Assembly: GCA_031255075.1 (NCBI GenBank)
Contig: JAIRTF010000118.1
Coordinates: 1 to 13,690, forward strand
Direction of reading: 5' to 3'
Source: Bifidobacteriaceae bacterium
GTDB lineage: Bacteria; Actinomycetota; Actinomycetes; Actinomycetales; WQXJ01
DNA length: 13,690 nucleotides
Shown: positions 7,576 through 13,690 of the stretch, piece after piece
Layout of the letters: the number at the start of each line of letters is the position of its first letter
Position numbering within the stretch: the first letter of the stretch is position 1
Notes under the pieces: model-generated
What the model was told of the DNA's origin: nothing
The model's input: only the letters and a program-made list of their open reading frames with translations
The model's database searches: none
Translations under genes and position numbers: made by a program

Positions 7576-8303
7576 TGAGTGATCCGATCCGCGTGCTGGT
7601 GGTCGATGACGACCCCTTCGTCACCGAATCGCTGGCCACCATCCTGGGCGCCAGCGCCACCGTTGAGGTGGTCGCGACCGGCCACAATGCGGCCGAGGCA
7701 GTCCAGCTCTGGGAGGAATTCACTCCGGATATTGCGCTGCTGGATATTCAGATGGGGCCGGCCGGCGGCGCCGAGTCAGACGAAGGCGCAGCGAGCCGGG
7801 ACCGTGAACTGAACCAGTCCGGGAGCGCCCCACTCGACGCGGGGTCCCCGAATGCCCCAACCGGTTTGGACGCTGCGCGCACCATTCTGGCGCGTTGGCC
7901 GCTGGCCAAAGTGGTGTTCTTGACCACCTTCGTGGACGATTCCTACATCATGGCGGCGCTGCGCATGGGAGCCAAGGGTTACCTGATCAAACAGGACGTG
8001 GCGGCAATCGCCCCAGCCCTGGGCACAGTCATGGCGGGCGGATCAGTCTTTGGCACCGAAGTGGTGGGCCGCATTGACGGGCTGGTCACCGAGCCAGACC
8101 CGAAACCGACGGGCATCAGCCAACTGACCGACCGGGAATCAGAGGTCGCCGCCCTGGTGGCGGAGGGCCTGGACAACCGCGAGATCGCCACCCGTGCCTT
8201 CCTCTCCGAAGGCACCGTCCGCAACCTGGTCTCCGGCATCCTGACCAAACTGGCGCTACGCAACCGCACCCAACTGGCCATCTGGTACCTCCGCGACCGC
8301 TGA
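7572..8303 (+). CDS. LuxR/NarL-type response regulator with expanded receiver loop
   Basis: A 243-residue DNA-binding response regulator, partner of the upstream kinase. The receiver domain has the acidic pair D12/D13, phospho-acceptor D58 (LLDIQM), the conserved Thr in FLTTF (T118) and K140 (GYLIK). The C-terminal HTH (about 182-240) is a clear LuxR type: LTDRESEVAALVAEGL, then LSEGTVRNLVSGILTKL as recognition region, closest to DesR/LiaR-like regulators. Such proteins are usually 200-220 residues. The excess is a block of roughly 35 residues (about 62-97) rich in Gly, Ala, Ser, Asp and Glu between DIQM and GLDAAR, right after the phosphorylation site; the frame is intact. Start: ATG 7572 overlaps the kinase stop, but ATG 7575 has better spacing from AGGAAAGG (7561-7568). 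Probably regulates the divergent ABC operon through the palindrome at 6218-6233. Confidence 0.93.
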   Translation: MMSDPIRVLVVDDDPFVTESLATILGASATVEVVATGHNAAEAVQLWEEFTPDIALLDIQMGPAGGAESDEGAASRDRELNQSGSAPLDAGSPNAPTGLDAARTILARWPLAKVVFLTTFVDDSYIMAALRMGAKGYLIKQDVAAIAPALGTVMAGGSVFGTEVVGRIDGLVTEPDPKPTGISQLTDRESEVAALVAEGLDNREIATRAFLSEGTVRNLVSGILTKLALRNRTQLAIWYLRDR

Positions 8304-8354
8304 GCCCGCCGCCACCCGCCGCACTCTCACTTAGAACAGCGGGAGACGGAGCAG

Positions 8355-8376
8355 CGCCAGCCTGGCGTGGAACAAT
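8355..8376 (+). promoter_or_regulatory. Palindrome and possible -10 upstream of the first TrkA gene
   Basis: The 79-bp gap between the response regulator and the first trkA-type gene contains an odd palindrome CGCCAG-C-CTGGCG (8355-8367) followed by AACAAT (8371-8376), which resembles a -10 element and ends 6 nt before the ATG at 8383. The start has no strong Shine-Dalgarno sequence, so a leaderless transcript with an operator between -35 and -10 is possible. A 1-nt loop rules out a stable hairpin with a full 6-bp stem. Evidence is limited to this short pattern. Confidence 0.25.
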
Positions 8377-8382
8377 TGCCAG

Positions 8383-9048
8383 ATGCACTTCATTGTGATG
8401 GGCTGTGGCCGCGTTGGCGCCGCCACGGCCGCCGCCCTTGAAGACCGCGGGCACACCGTGGCCGTGATTGACCAAGACCCGGCCGCCTTCCGCCGGTTGG
8501 CGCCCGGCTTTCAAGGCCAACGGGTCACCGGGGTGGGCTTTGACCGCGAAATCCTCCGCCAGGCCGGCATTGCCGATGCCTATGGCTTCGCCGCGGTCTC
8601 TTCCGGTGACAACTCCAACGTGCTGGCCGCCAGGGTGGTCAGGGAAAGCTTCGGCATTGACAACGTGGTGGCCCGGATCTACGACCCAGACCGGGCTGAA
8701 CTATATGAACGCTTGGGCATTGCCACAGTCGCCTCAGTTCCGTGGGCGGCGGATCAGGTGCTGCGGCGGGTGTTGCCGGCCGGCGCCGCCGGCGAATACC
8801 AAGACCCGTCCGGGCGGCTCAGCCTGGTGCGGTTTGACCTGCATCCCGACTGGGTGGGCGCTGACCTGACCCAAATCGAAGCCGCCACCGGCGGCCGGGT
8901 GGCATTCATCTCGCGCTTTGGGCAAGCCCAACTGCCGGACCCGCAAACCGTCTACCAAGACTCAGACCTGGTCTACCTGATGCTCCCGACTGATTCGGTG
9001 GCCAACGCTGAACGGGTCTTGGCCCGAGCCCCGGAGGTGGACCAATGA
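8383..9048 (+). CDS. ceoB: TrkA-family potassium uptake protein (CeoB-like RCK protein)
   Basis: A 221-residue cytoplasmic regulator with an RCK_N Rossmann domain (about 1-125) and an RCK_C domain (about 140-215). The nucleotide-binding fingerprint is GCGRVG (7-12), with D30 at the end of strand 2 (VAVIDQD) suited to bind the ribose of NAD(H). Proteins of this type gate potassium transport in response to NAD(H), ATP or other ligands. It is the first of two consecutive TrkA-type genes, the arrangement of M. tuberculosis ceoB-ceoC. No TrkH/TrkG channel gene is present; the only transport candidate of the conserved block is the KimA-like permease at 680-2656. The stop overlaps the next start (ATGATG), so both proteins are probably made together. 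Confidence 0.93.
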   Translation: MHFIVMGCGRVGAATAAALEDRGHTVAVIDQDPAAFRRLAPGFQGQRVTGVGFDREILRQAGIADAYGFAAVSSGDNSNVLAARVVRESFGIDNVVARIYDPDRAELYERLGIATVASVPWAADQVLRRVLPAGAAGEYQDPSGRLSLVRFDLHPDWVGADLTQIEAATGGRVAFISRFGQAQLPDPQTVYQDSDLVYLMLPTDSVANAERVLARAPEVDQ

Positions 9049-9752
9049 TGCGAGTGTTTGTGGCCGGCGCCGGATCAGTTGGCCGGTCAATCGCCCGGGA
9101 ACTGTTGGCCCACGGCCACCAGGTGACCATTGCCGACAAAGACCCGGCCGCCATGAAGGTGGCATCTGTGCCGGAAGCTGACTGGCTGTTGGCAGATGCC
9201 AACGAGCTTCATTCCCTCAACGAAGCCCAACTGGACCGGGTGGACGTGGTGGTGGCCGCCACCGGGGATGACAAAGCCAACCTGGTCTTGGCGTTGCTGG
9301 CCAAGTCTGAGTTCGGCGTGCCCCGAGTGGTGGGCCGGGTCAACAACCCGAAGAACGAATGGATGTTTGATCAACTGTGGGGCGTAGACGTAGCCGTCTC
9401 CACCCCTCGGATCATGACAGCGCTGGTGGAAGAGGCGGTGGCGATCGGTGACGTGGTCCGCATCTTCACCTTCCGGCAATCCGACACCGACCTGGTCGAA
9501 TCAACGCTGCCGGAAAACTCTCCCCTGGTGGGGCGTCAACTGGCGGATTGCAGCTGGCCGGCCAACACCGTGTTGGTGGCGGTGATTCGTGATGCCCGGC
9601 CGATGGCCCCAGACCCGGACGAGTTCCTAGAGGGACGCGACCAGTTGGTCTTCGTGGCGGCCCGTGATTCGGCCGACGCGTTACAGCACATGCTCCGGAC
9701 AGAACCCCACGTCCCTGCCGAGCCGACCGAAACCGAACCTGCCGGCGACTAG
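9045..9752 (+). CDS. ceoC: TrkA-family potassium uptake protein (CeoC-like RCK protein)
   Basis: A 235-residue paralogue of the preceding protein: RCK_N with GAGSVG (8-13), D31 as ribose-binding acid, a conserved AATGDDKANL stretch (71-80), then RCK_C (about 135-215) and an acidic Pro/Glu-rich tail of about 20 residues. It likely forms a mixed octameric ring with the first protein, as known for RCK families; that is inference. GGAGG at 9033-9037 serves as ribosome site; ATG 9045 (spacing 7) and ATG 9048 (spacing 10) are both possible. The gene ends at TAG 9750-9752, sharing the bases CTAG with the stop of the convergent DUF3159 gene. Confidence 0.93.
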   Translation: MMRVFVAGAGSVGRSIARELLAHGHQVTIADKDPAAMKVASVPEADWLLADANELHSLNEAQLDRVDVVVAATGDDKANLVLALLAKSEFGVPRVVGRVNNPKNEWMFDQLWGVDVAVSTPRIMTALVEEAVAIGDVVRIFTFRQSDTDLVESTLPENSPLVGRQLADCSWPANTVLVAVIRDARPMAPDPDEFLEGRDQLVFVAARDSADALQHMLRTEPHVPAEPTETEPAGD

Positions 9753-10462
9753 CCCTCGCTCTCCTCTGCGGCAGCCGGCTCCACGGCATCGGCACCGTCA
9801 ACGGGAGGCGGGGCCGCGGCATCGGCCTCCGGGCGGTGCAAAACCGGGCGCATGATCAGCCACGAAATCCACAACAACGCCACAAACGGTGGCGCTCCCA
9901 TGGCCAGCTTCAAGGTGCCCAACAAGGCCACCTGGCCGGCGAAGTAGAGCGGCAATTGGACCGCAAGGCGGGCCGCGAACAGCCCGGCCATCAGCCACGT
10001 TGCCCAAGCCCCGCGGCGGATGTAGGACGGGTCGGACCGGAAATCCTCCAGCCGTCCGGTCAGGGCCGCGCAAACCACTGCTACAAACGGCCAACGCACC
10101 AGAATCGAAATCACTGAGCCCGCCAAGTACAGCCCGTTGATCCACAAACCGGGGGCGTAGAAGCCTTCTGCCTTGCCGGACAGCAACGCCCACACCACAC
10201 CTAAGGCAATGCCGCCCAGGCCGGAAACGGCGCCCATGATGGAAGACCGGCCAATCAACCGGATCACAGCCAACACCATTGCCAGTCCCAGGGCCGCCAA
10301 CAACGGCGGCAACAGATGCGGGTAGATCACGTAGACCACCACAAACGTCAACCCGGGGATAATCGATTCGATCATGCCCCGGACCCCGCCCATGGCGTCC
10401 GCGAAAGAGAACTCCTCAGCGGTTAGCGCCCTCAGACCGGACTTGGGCTGTGGATCGCTCAT
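9749..10462 (-). CDS. DUF3159 family membrane protein
   Basis: A 237-residue integral membrane protein of the actinobacterial DUF3159 family (M. tuberculosis Rv2693c position). Family hallmarks are GGVRGMIESIIPGLTFV (25-41), a GRLEDFRSDPSYIRRG stretch and a FAARLAVQLPLY stretch in later loops and segments. About five or six membrane segments lie between residues 34 and 205, and the C-terminus is a short Ala/Pro/Glu-rich tail. The frame is open 44 residues further upstream, but the ATG at 10462 is chosen because it overlaps the preceding stop as ATGA and begins the family-like sequence. Last gene of the five-gene leftward operon. Function is unknown; placement beside RCK genes does not prove a role in ion transport. 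Confidence 0.9.
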   Translation of the reverse strand: MSDPQPKSGLRALTAEEFSFADAMGGVRGMIESIIPGLTFVVVYVIYPHLLPPLLAALGLAMVLAVIRLIGRSSIMGAVSGLGGIALGVVWALLSGKAEGFYAPGLWINGLYLAGSVISILVRWPFVAVVCAALTGRLEDFRSDPSYIRRGAWATWLMAGLFAARLAVQLPLYFAGQVALLGTLKLAMGAPPFVALLWISWLIMRPVLHRPEADAAAPPPVDGADAVEPAAAEESEG

Positions 10463-10836
10463 AGACTGCCCACCGGCAACAACTCGTAGCGGGCGTCCCG
10501 CATCACCAGACGCGGGCCATCGAGTGACACTCGCCCTTCGCAAACCAACTGACGGCCGGGCTCCAGACCCAGAATCTGCCGCTGACCCACCCAAACCACG
10601 CGCAGACTGCCGGTCGAATCCACCAATTCGACCTCAAACCGGGCGCCCGAGCCGCGCGGACCAATCGCAATTGATTTGATCACGCCGGTCACTTTGACCG
10701 GCTCCCTATCTGGCACCAAAGCAATTGGTGTCGCCCCCGCCACCGAAGCCAGCCGCAGTTCCTGATCAGCGTCCAACGCCGCCGCGGGCGCCATCTGCTG
10801 CTTCAGCCAATCCGTCGCCCGGCGCCAAGCGCCCAT
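10459..10836 (-). CDS. OB-fold nucleic-acid-binding domain protein
   Basis: A 125-residue protein in the position of M. tuberculosis Rv2694c. An N-terminal helix (GAWRRATDWLKQQM) is followed by a predicted OB-fold beta barrel (about 47-118): VKVTGVIKSIAIGP, a FEVELVDSTGSLRVVWVG strand pair with the typical acidic turn, then LVCEGRVSLDGPRLVMRDARYEL. The order resembles the tRNA_anti-like OB domains of RecG and aminoacyl-tRNA synthetases, hence predicted nucleic-acid binding; the actual ligand is not known. The ATG overlaps the DUF3710 stop by one base (TGATG) and the stop overlaps the DUF3159 start (ATGA), so expression is tightly coupled in the operon. Confidence 0.88.
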   Translation of the reverse strand: MGAWRRATDWLKQQMAPAAALDADQELRLASVAGATPIALVPDREPVKVTGVIKSIAIGPRGSGARFEVELVDSTGSLRVVWVGQRQILGLEPGRQLVCEGRVSLDGPRLVMRDARYELLPVGSL

Positions 10837-11597
10837 CAGCGAACCTCGCTGATCTCCGGCCCCCGCCGCAGCAACGCCATCGGATCTTCGGCCTCCGCCA
10901 CAGCCTCGACACTGGCCGCACCTGGCAGCCGCAGCGGCAGCGGCTCACGCGGCGGCATGGCCACCTCACCCCGGTCCACAATCACCTGCGTGAACAGCTC
11001 TTCCATTTCCGCCAAGGCAGCCTCATCGCGGGCCGCTTTGCCGGAAATGGTGCCGCGCAACAACCACCTGGGGCCATCTGCGCCAACAATTCGCAGCACG
11101 TTCTTGCCGGTCCGCCCCTGAGCGGTGGTCACCGGAACTTCCAACGCCAAGGCTTTTCCGAACCGGCCGTCAACCTCTTTGCCTGAGCCGCCCTGCTTTT
11201 GGGCTGAGCCAATGATCTGCCGGCGGACTTCTTCCCAAATGCCGCGCGTCTTGGGGGCCGCGAAGGCCTGCAACTGCATTTTGGAGCCGTCTTTGTTCAG
11301 CGAAACGCTCATCACCTGACCGCCGGCCTTGGACACCTCAGCGCTGACCTTGACGCCCTCAACTACCGGCAGTTTGATAGCACCGAAGTCCGCCACCACC
11401 ACACCTTCTGGGGCTTCGGAAATGTCCTTGGGGCCCGATGCCGCGCCGCGCGCCCCCAAACCGCTGCCAGTGACCGTCTTATCCGCTGCCGCCTCGCCCG
11501 GGGCTGCTTCGGTTTCAGCGCCCGTTTCAGCCGCTTCCGAGGCTTCAGCTGGTTCGGTTGACGACTGGCCGCCACGCTTCTTCTTGAACAGGCTCAT
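10836..11597 (-). CDS. DUF3710 family protein
   Basis: A 253-residue soluble protein of the actinobacterial DUF3710 family (M. tuberculosis Rv2696c position). It opens with a basic MSLFKKKRGG motif, then a disordered Ala/Glu-rich stretch to about residue 60. The conserved domain covers about 65-225: VADFGAIKLPVVEG, MQLQAFAAPKTRGIWEEV, QGGSGKEVDGRFG, IVGADGPRWLLRGTISG and PPREPLPLRLP. Function is unknown for the family. The start is supported by GAGGAG 5 nt upstream and an ATGA overlap with the dut stop. The consistent neighbourhood with dut and an OB-fold protein hints at nucleic-acid or nucleotide metabolism, but this is context only. Confidence 0.9.
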   Translation of the reverse strand: MSLFKKKRGGQSSTEPAEASEAAETGAETEAAPGEAAADKTVTGSGLGARGAASGPKDISEAPEGVVVADFGAIKLPVVEGVKVSAEVSKAGGQVMSVSLNKDGSKMQLQAFAAPKTRGIWEEVRRQIIGSAQKQGGSGKEVDGRFGKALALEVPVTTAQGRTGKNVLRIVGADGPRWLLRGTISGKAARDEAALAEMEELFTQVIVDRGEVAMPPREPLPLRLPGAASVEAVAEAEDPMALLRRGPEISEVR

Positions 11598-12067
11598 TGG
11601 GTCTCCTCACCCGAACGCACTCCGCTTGAACCAAACCCGCGCTCAGCGCGATTCGATCCGGGAAGCCGCTCAACCTCCACCAGGTGGACATCAGCGAACC
11701 GCTGAACCACCAACTGGGCTATCCGGTCACCGCGCCGCACCTTAAAAGCCTGACGCGGGTCGGTATTCAACAATGTCACCCTAATCTCACCCCGGTAGGG
11801 CGCGTCCACCGTGCCGGGCGAGTTCAAAACGGTCACCCCATGACGGGCCGCCAAACCCGAACGCGGCTGAACAAAACCGACATAGCCGGCCGGCAGTGCC
11901 ACAGCCAGCCCGGTACCCACAGTGACCCGGCCTCCGGCGGGCGGCAACACGGCATCGTCCGCGGAAAATAAGTCCAAGCCGGCATCCCCGGGGTGAGCCC
12001 TGACCGGTCCGGGCAGCTCCGGGTCAAGGCGCTGAATCAGGACTTCCACTGCGTCAGGCACAGACAC
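11594..12067 (-). CDS. dut: Deoxyuridine 5'-triphosphate nucleotidohydrolase (dUTPase)
   Basis: A 157-residue trimeric-type dUTPase, which hydrolyses dUTP to dUMP and pyrophosphate, keeping uracil out of DNA and feeding dTMP synthesis. All five motifs are present: I HPGDAGLDLFSADD (25-38), II PRSGLAARHG (68-77), III PGTVDAPYRGEI (84-95, catalytic Asp 88), IV RRGDRIAQLVVQ (111-122) and V RAERGFGSSG (140-149), the flexible arm that closes over the substrate. Length and motif spacing are those of bacterial enzymes. The start is GTG at 12067; GGAG lies only 4 nt upstream, so the GTG two codons later (spacing about 10) is an alternative. Second gene of the operon, 15 nt after the DUF4193 gene. In M. 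tuberculosis a DUF3093 gene (Rv2698) lies between these two; it is absent here. Confidence 0.97.
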   Translation of the reverse strand: MSVPDAVEVLIQRLDPELPGPVRAHPGDAGLDLFSADDAVLPPAGGRVTVGTGLAVALPAGYVGFVQPRSGLAARHGVTVLNSPGTVDAPYRGEIRVTLLNTDPRQAFKVRRGDRIAQLVVQRFADVHLVEVERLPGSNRAERGFGSSGVRSGEETQ

Positions 12068-12082
12068 TCAGCTCCGCTCGCG

Positions 12083-12382
12083 CTAGAACGCGCACTCCAC
12101 ACAGATCGGTTCGCCATCTACCTCTTTGGCCAACTGCGAGATGTGGTGCACCAGGAAGCACGAGGAGCACATGAACTCATCAGCCTGCTTGGGCAAGACC
12201 CGAACCGACAGCTCCTCATCTGACAGATCAGCGCCCGGCAGCTCAAAGCCATCTGCCGCATCCGCCTCATCCTCATCTACGGTGGCGGCTGATTTTTCGG
12301 CACGGCGCGCCTTCAACTCCTCCAGCGAGTCCTGGGCCAGGTCTTCTTCATTCTTCCGGGGGGCGTCGTAGTCAGTTGCCAT
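12083..12382 (-). CDS. DUF4193 family zinc-ribbon-like protein
   Basis: A 99-residue protein of the actinobacterial DUF4193 family (M. tuberculosis Rv2699c position), recognisable from MATDYDAPRK at the start, SLEELKARRAEK, GFELPGADLS and the Cys-rich end. C72-x2-C75 (MCSSCFLVHH) and C94-x2-C97 (ICVECAF) form two CxxC knuckles likely to bind one zinc. The middle (about 33-60) is very acidic. The function is unknown; size and zinc knuckles suggest a nucleic-acid- or protein-binding role, which is inference. The ATG at 12382 has AAGGA close upstream. It is the first gene of the five-gene leftward operon and is transcribed away from sepH. Confidence 0.95.
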   Translation of the reverse strand: MATDYDAPRKNEEDLAQDSLEELKARRAEKSAATVDEDEADAADGFELPGADLSDEELSVRVLPKQADEFMCSSCFLVHHISQLAKEVDGEPICVECAF

Positions 12383-12415
12383 CAGTCCTTATATCTTCAC
12401 TAGTCGTCCAGTCGC

Positions 12416-12495
12416 GGGGCTCCGTGGGAACATTCGCGGCGAGGGAATTATTCCGAATGATCGCGCGACAGGGTAGCACGCTTGGGGGCTCCGTG
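12416..12495. repeat. Two direct copies of an 11-bp sequence in the divergent promoter region
   Basis: GGGGCTCCGTG occurs at 12416-12426 and again at 12485-12495, 69 bp apart start to start, flanking the candidate operon promoter between the DUF4193 gene and sepH. Eleven identical bases in a 283-bp non-coding region may be paired binding sites for one regulator. No function is known to me. Confidence 0.5.
12444..12454 (-). promoter_or_regulatory. Palindrome overlapping a candidate -10 for the DUF4193-dut operon
   Basis: GGAAT-T-ATTCC is an odd palindrome in an otherwise GC-rich region. Read on the - strand it contains AATAAT (12452 down to 12447), five of six matches to the TATAAT consensus, with no good -35 element 17 bp upstream. 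It would give a leader of about 58 nt before the DUF4193 ATG. It may be a promoter core, an operator, or both. Confidence 0.35.
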
Positions 12496-12548
12496 CAGAT
12501 TGGGCGACCGATTTTGGTCACCTGACACGGCCCCCGCCGGCCCCCAAG
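12481..12548. repeat. 9-bp inverted repeat with 50-nt loop upstream of sepH
   Basis: CTTGGGGGC (12481-12489) and GCCCCCAAG (12540-12548) are exact reverse complements 50 nt apart. The left arm overlaps the second GGGGCTCCGTG copy. It could fold as a stem in RNA read from either strand or act as separated half-sites. It lacks a T-run, so it is not a terminator. Confidence 0.45.
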
Positions 12549-12608
12549 TGCGGCCCTCAACGAAACTGACAAGGCAAAACGGGGCGCGCCGGAGCCGCCT
12601 GCTCCACG

Positions 12609-12637
12609 CTGACGCCCGCGTATGCCAAGCTCAACAT
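12609..12637 (+). promoter_or_regulatory. Weak sigma-70-like promoter candidate for sepH
   Basis: CTGACG (12609-12614) and CAACAT (12632-12637) are spaced 17 bp, placing transcription start near 12644 and leaving a short leader that contains the strong ribosome site GGGAAGGA. Four of six and three of six consensus matches make this only a candidate. Confidence 0.22.
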
Positions 12638-12665
12638 GAATTGGACCGACTTGGGAAGGACACCC

Positions 12666-13690
12666 ATGAACGAGTTGACGTTTGCGCGCGCCGAAGACGG
12701 GCGTCTGATCTGCGTCGATGATTCAGGGACGGAATACGCCGTGCCGGTGAGCGAAGCCCTCCGCGTGGCCCTGCGTGAGGCCCAGACGGGCGATACTCCC
12801 GAAGCCTCAGTGCTGATCCCAGACCAACTCCGTCCCAAGGACATCCAAGCCCTGATCCGCGCCGGAGCCGATCCGGTAGCCCTGGCCGAAGCCTCCGGCT
12901 TGGAACTGCAACACATTGAACGTTACGCCGCGCCCGTCATTGACGAGCGCGTCTTTGTAGCTGCCCTGGCCCGGGCCTTCACCATCAGCCACGAAGAGGA
13001 CGCCGCCACGCTTGAGGATTTGGCCCGCGAACGGCTGATCGAACGGGGTATTGACCCGGCCGCCCTGGCTTGGGACGCAATCCGCGAACCGCACGGCTGG
13101 GTGTTGCGACTCGATTTCGAAACCGAAGACGGCTCCGCCCGGGCCCGCTGGCAAGCCGATCTGGACGGCCGGCGTTTGGCGCCCCTCAACGAACAGGCCC
13201 GCTGGATTGCGCAGATCGAAGCCCCAGATGCTCCCGTTCCGCCGATGCGCCCACTCAGCGCCGTACCCGGGTTACTTGAGGACGATGAAGACGACTCCTT
13301 CGAAGTTGAGCCGGCCGCTCCCCTGTCCTTGTTGGACGGGTTGATGGCTGGCCGAGGTCTGCGCGACCCGCTGGTCGGTGAGTTCGACGAAGCAGCACCC
13401 ACCGCGTTGTCCGGCGAAGCCGATGTGTTTGAGTTGCGCAAGCCTGAGCTGCCCGGTGATGACTATGCCGATCCGGACTCCGCCTACACCTCGATGCCTT
13501 CGCTGGCCTCGGTGGGGGAAGCCGACTGGTCCGAACCGCCGCTGCTGACTGAGCCGGACGCCGATGATTGGGATGAATCCGGCGCCAACCCGGACCGGGT
13601 TTCGATCTGGGAGCGTCCCGTCACCACGCCGCCACCGGCTGATCTGTACGACGCCCCCTCGGCCGAACTGGCGCCATCGGCGGAGCTGCG
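12666..13690 (+). CDS. sepH: Septation protein SepH (DUF3071), 3' end outside the window
   Basis: The first 341 residues of SepH, an actinobacterial division protein that binds FtsZ and promotes its assembly. The conserved N-terminal region is visible: MNELTFARAEDGRLI, then a predicted helix-turn-helix, QLRPKDIQALIRAG with VALAEASGLELQHIERYAAPVIDER (about 54-95), the segment needed for SepH function in Streptomyces; the turn glycine is G78. The N-terminal domain continues to about 185, including HGWVLRLDF. Beyond that the sequence is acidic and Pro-rich (for example LLEDDEDDSF near 204), as expected for the disordered linker; the FtsZ-interacting C-terminal part lies beyond the window. The start is firm: ATG at 12666 with GGGAAGGA 5 nt upstream. 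The frame runs open to the last base. Divergent from the DUF4193-dut operon, 283 nt apart. Confidence 0.93.
   Translation, partial: MNELTFARAEDGRLICVDDSGTEYAVPVSEALRVALREAQTGDTPEASVLIPDQLRPKDIQALIRAGADPVALAEASGLELQHIERYAAPVIDERVFVAALARAFTISHEEDAATLEDLARERLIERGIDPAALAWDAIREPHGWVLRLDFETEDGSARARWQADLDGRRLAPLNEQARWIAQIEAPDAPVPPMRPLSAVPGLLEDDEDDSFEVEPAAPLSLLDGLMAGRGLRDPLVGEFDEAAPTALSGEADVFELRKPELPGDDYADPDSAYTSMPSLASVGEADWSEPPLLTEPDADDWDESGANPDRVSIWERPVTTPPPADLYDAPSAELAPSAEL

Noticed and set aside
8304..8354. Terminator after the response regulator
   Set aside because: CCCGC and GCGGG can pair over a 19-nt loop, but the stem is 5 bp and no T-run follows.
10521..10533. Odd palindrome CGAGTG-A-CACTCG
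   Set aside because: It is inside the OB-fold coding region, far from any promoter, and short enough to be chance.
10463..10594. 44-residue N-terminal extension of the DUF3159 protein
   Set aside because: It lies fully inside the OB-fold gene in another frame and has composition typical of an out-of-frame reading. The ATGA overlap at 10459-10462 fits the operon's style.
12483..12548. Intrinsic terminator from the CTTGGGGGC / GCCCCCAAG repeat
   Set aside because: The 50-nt loop and absence of a T-tract on either strand argue against it; no gene ends there.
12923..13441. Long open frame antisense to sepH (172 codons)
   Set aside because: Ser/Arg-rich sequence with no family resemblance, lying opposite a well-recognised gene; a GC-rich frame shadow.

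Overview
The window is high-GC, densely packed bacterial chromosome and almost certainly belongs to an actinobacterium (Actinomycetota). The main evidence is gene order. SepH, a DUF4193 protein, dUTPase, a DUF3710 protein, an OB-fold protein, a DUF3159 protein, two TrkA-type RCK proteins and an APC-family permease form a block that is conserved in this phylum; the Mycobacterium tuberculosis counterpart is the Rv2690c-Rv2699c region with dut and ceoBC. DUF4193, DUF3710, DUF3159 and SepH are themselves essentially actinobacterial families. I cannot name the genus.

Layout, left to right. (1) 59-667: an orphan membrane protein on the + strand. (2) 680-2656: a leftward KimA-like APC permease, a probable K+ importer. 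(3) 2736-8303: a five-gene cassette with a divergent layout. Two ABC-2 permeases and their ATPase read left, and a NarL-type sensor kinase and a LuxR/NarL response regulator read right. Between them lies a 175-bp intergenic region with a perfect 16-bp palindrome, GGTGACA-TC-TGTCACC, a strong operator candidate. (4) 8383-9752: two overlapping TrkA/CeoB-CeoC RCK genes reading right. (5) 9749-12382: a tightly coupled leftward operon (DUF4193, dut, DUF3710, OB-fold, DUF3159) with overlaps of 1-4 nt or a gap of 15 nt. Its last stop shares the bases CTAG with the stop of the convergent ceoC. (6) 12383-12665: a divergent promoter region with several repeats. (7) 12666 to the end: the 5' part of sepH, which runs off the window.

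How it fits together. The KimA-like permease and the two RCK proteins suggest a K+ uptake and regulation module. The central operon joins nucleotide hygiene (dUTPase) to conserved actinobacterial proteins of unknown function and faces the FtsZ regulator gene sepH. The ABC/two-component cassette looks like a membrane-stress or antimicrobial-peptide type sensing and export unit. It lies between the permease and ceoB, which are direct divergent neighbours in the M. tuberculosis arrangement. Its response regulator is odd: it carries about 35 extra low-complexity residues directly after the phospho-acceptor motif, and its kinase has a low-complexity C-terminal tail. No RNA genes, insertion sequences, CRISPR arrays or convincing intrinsic terminators were seen.
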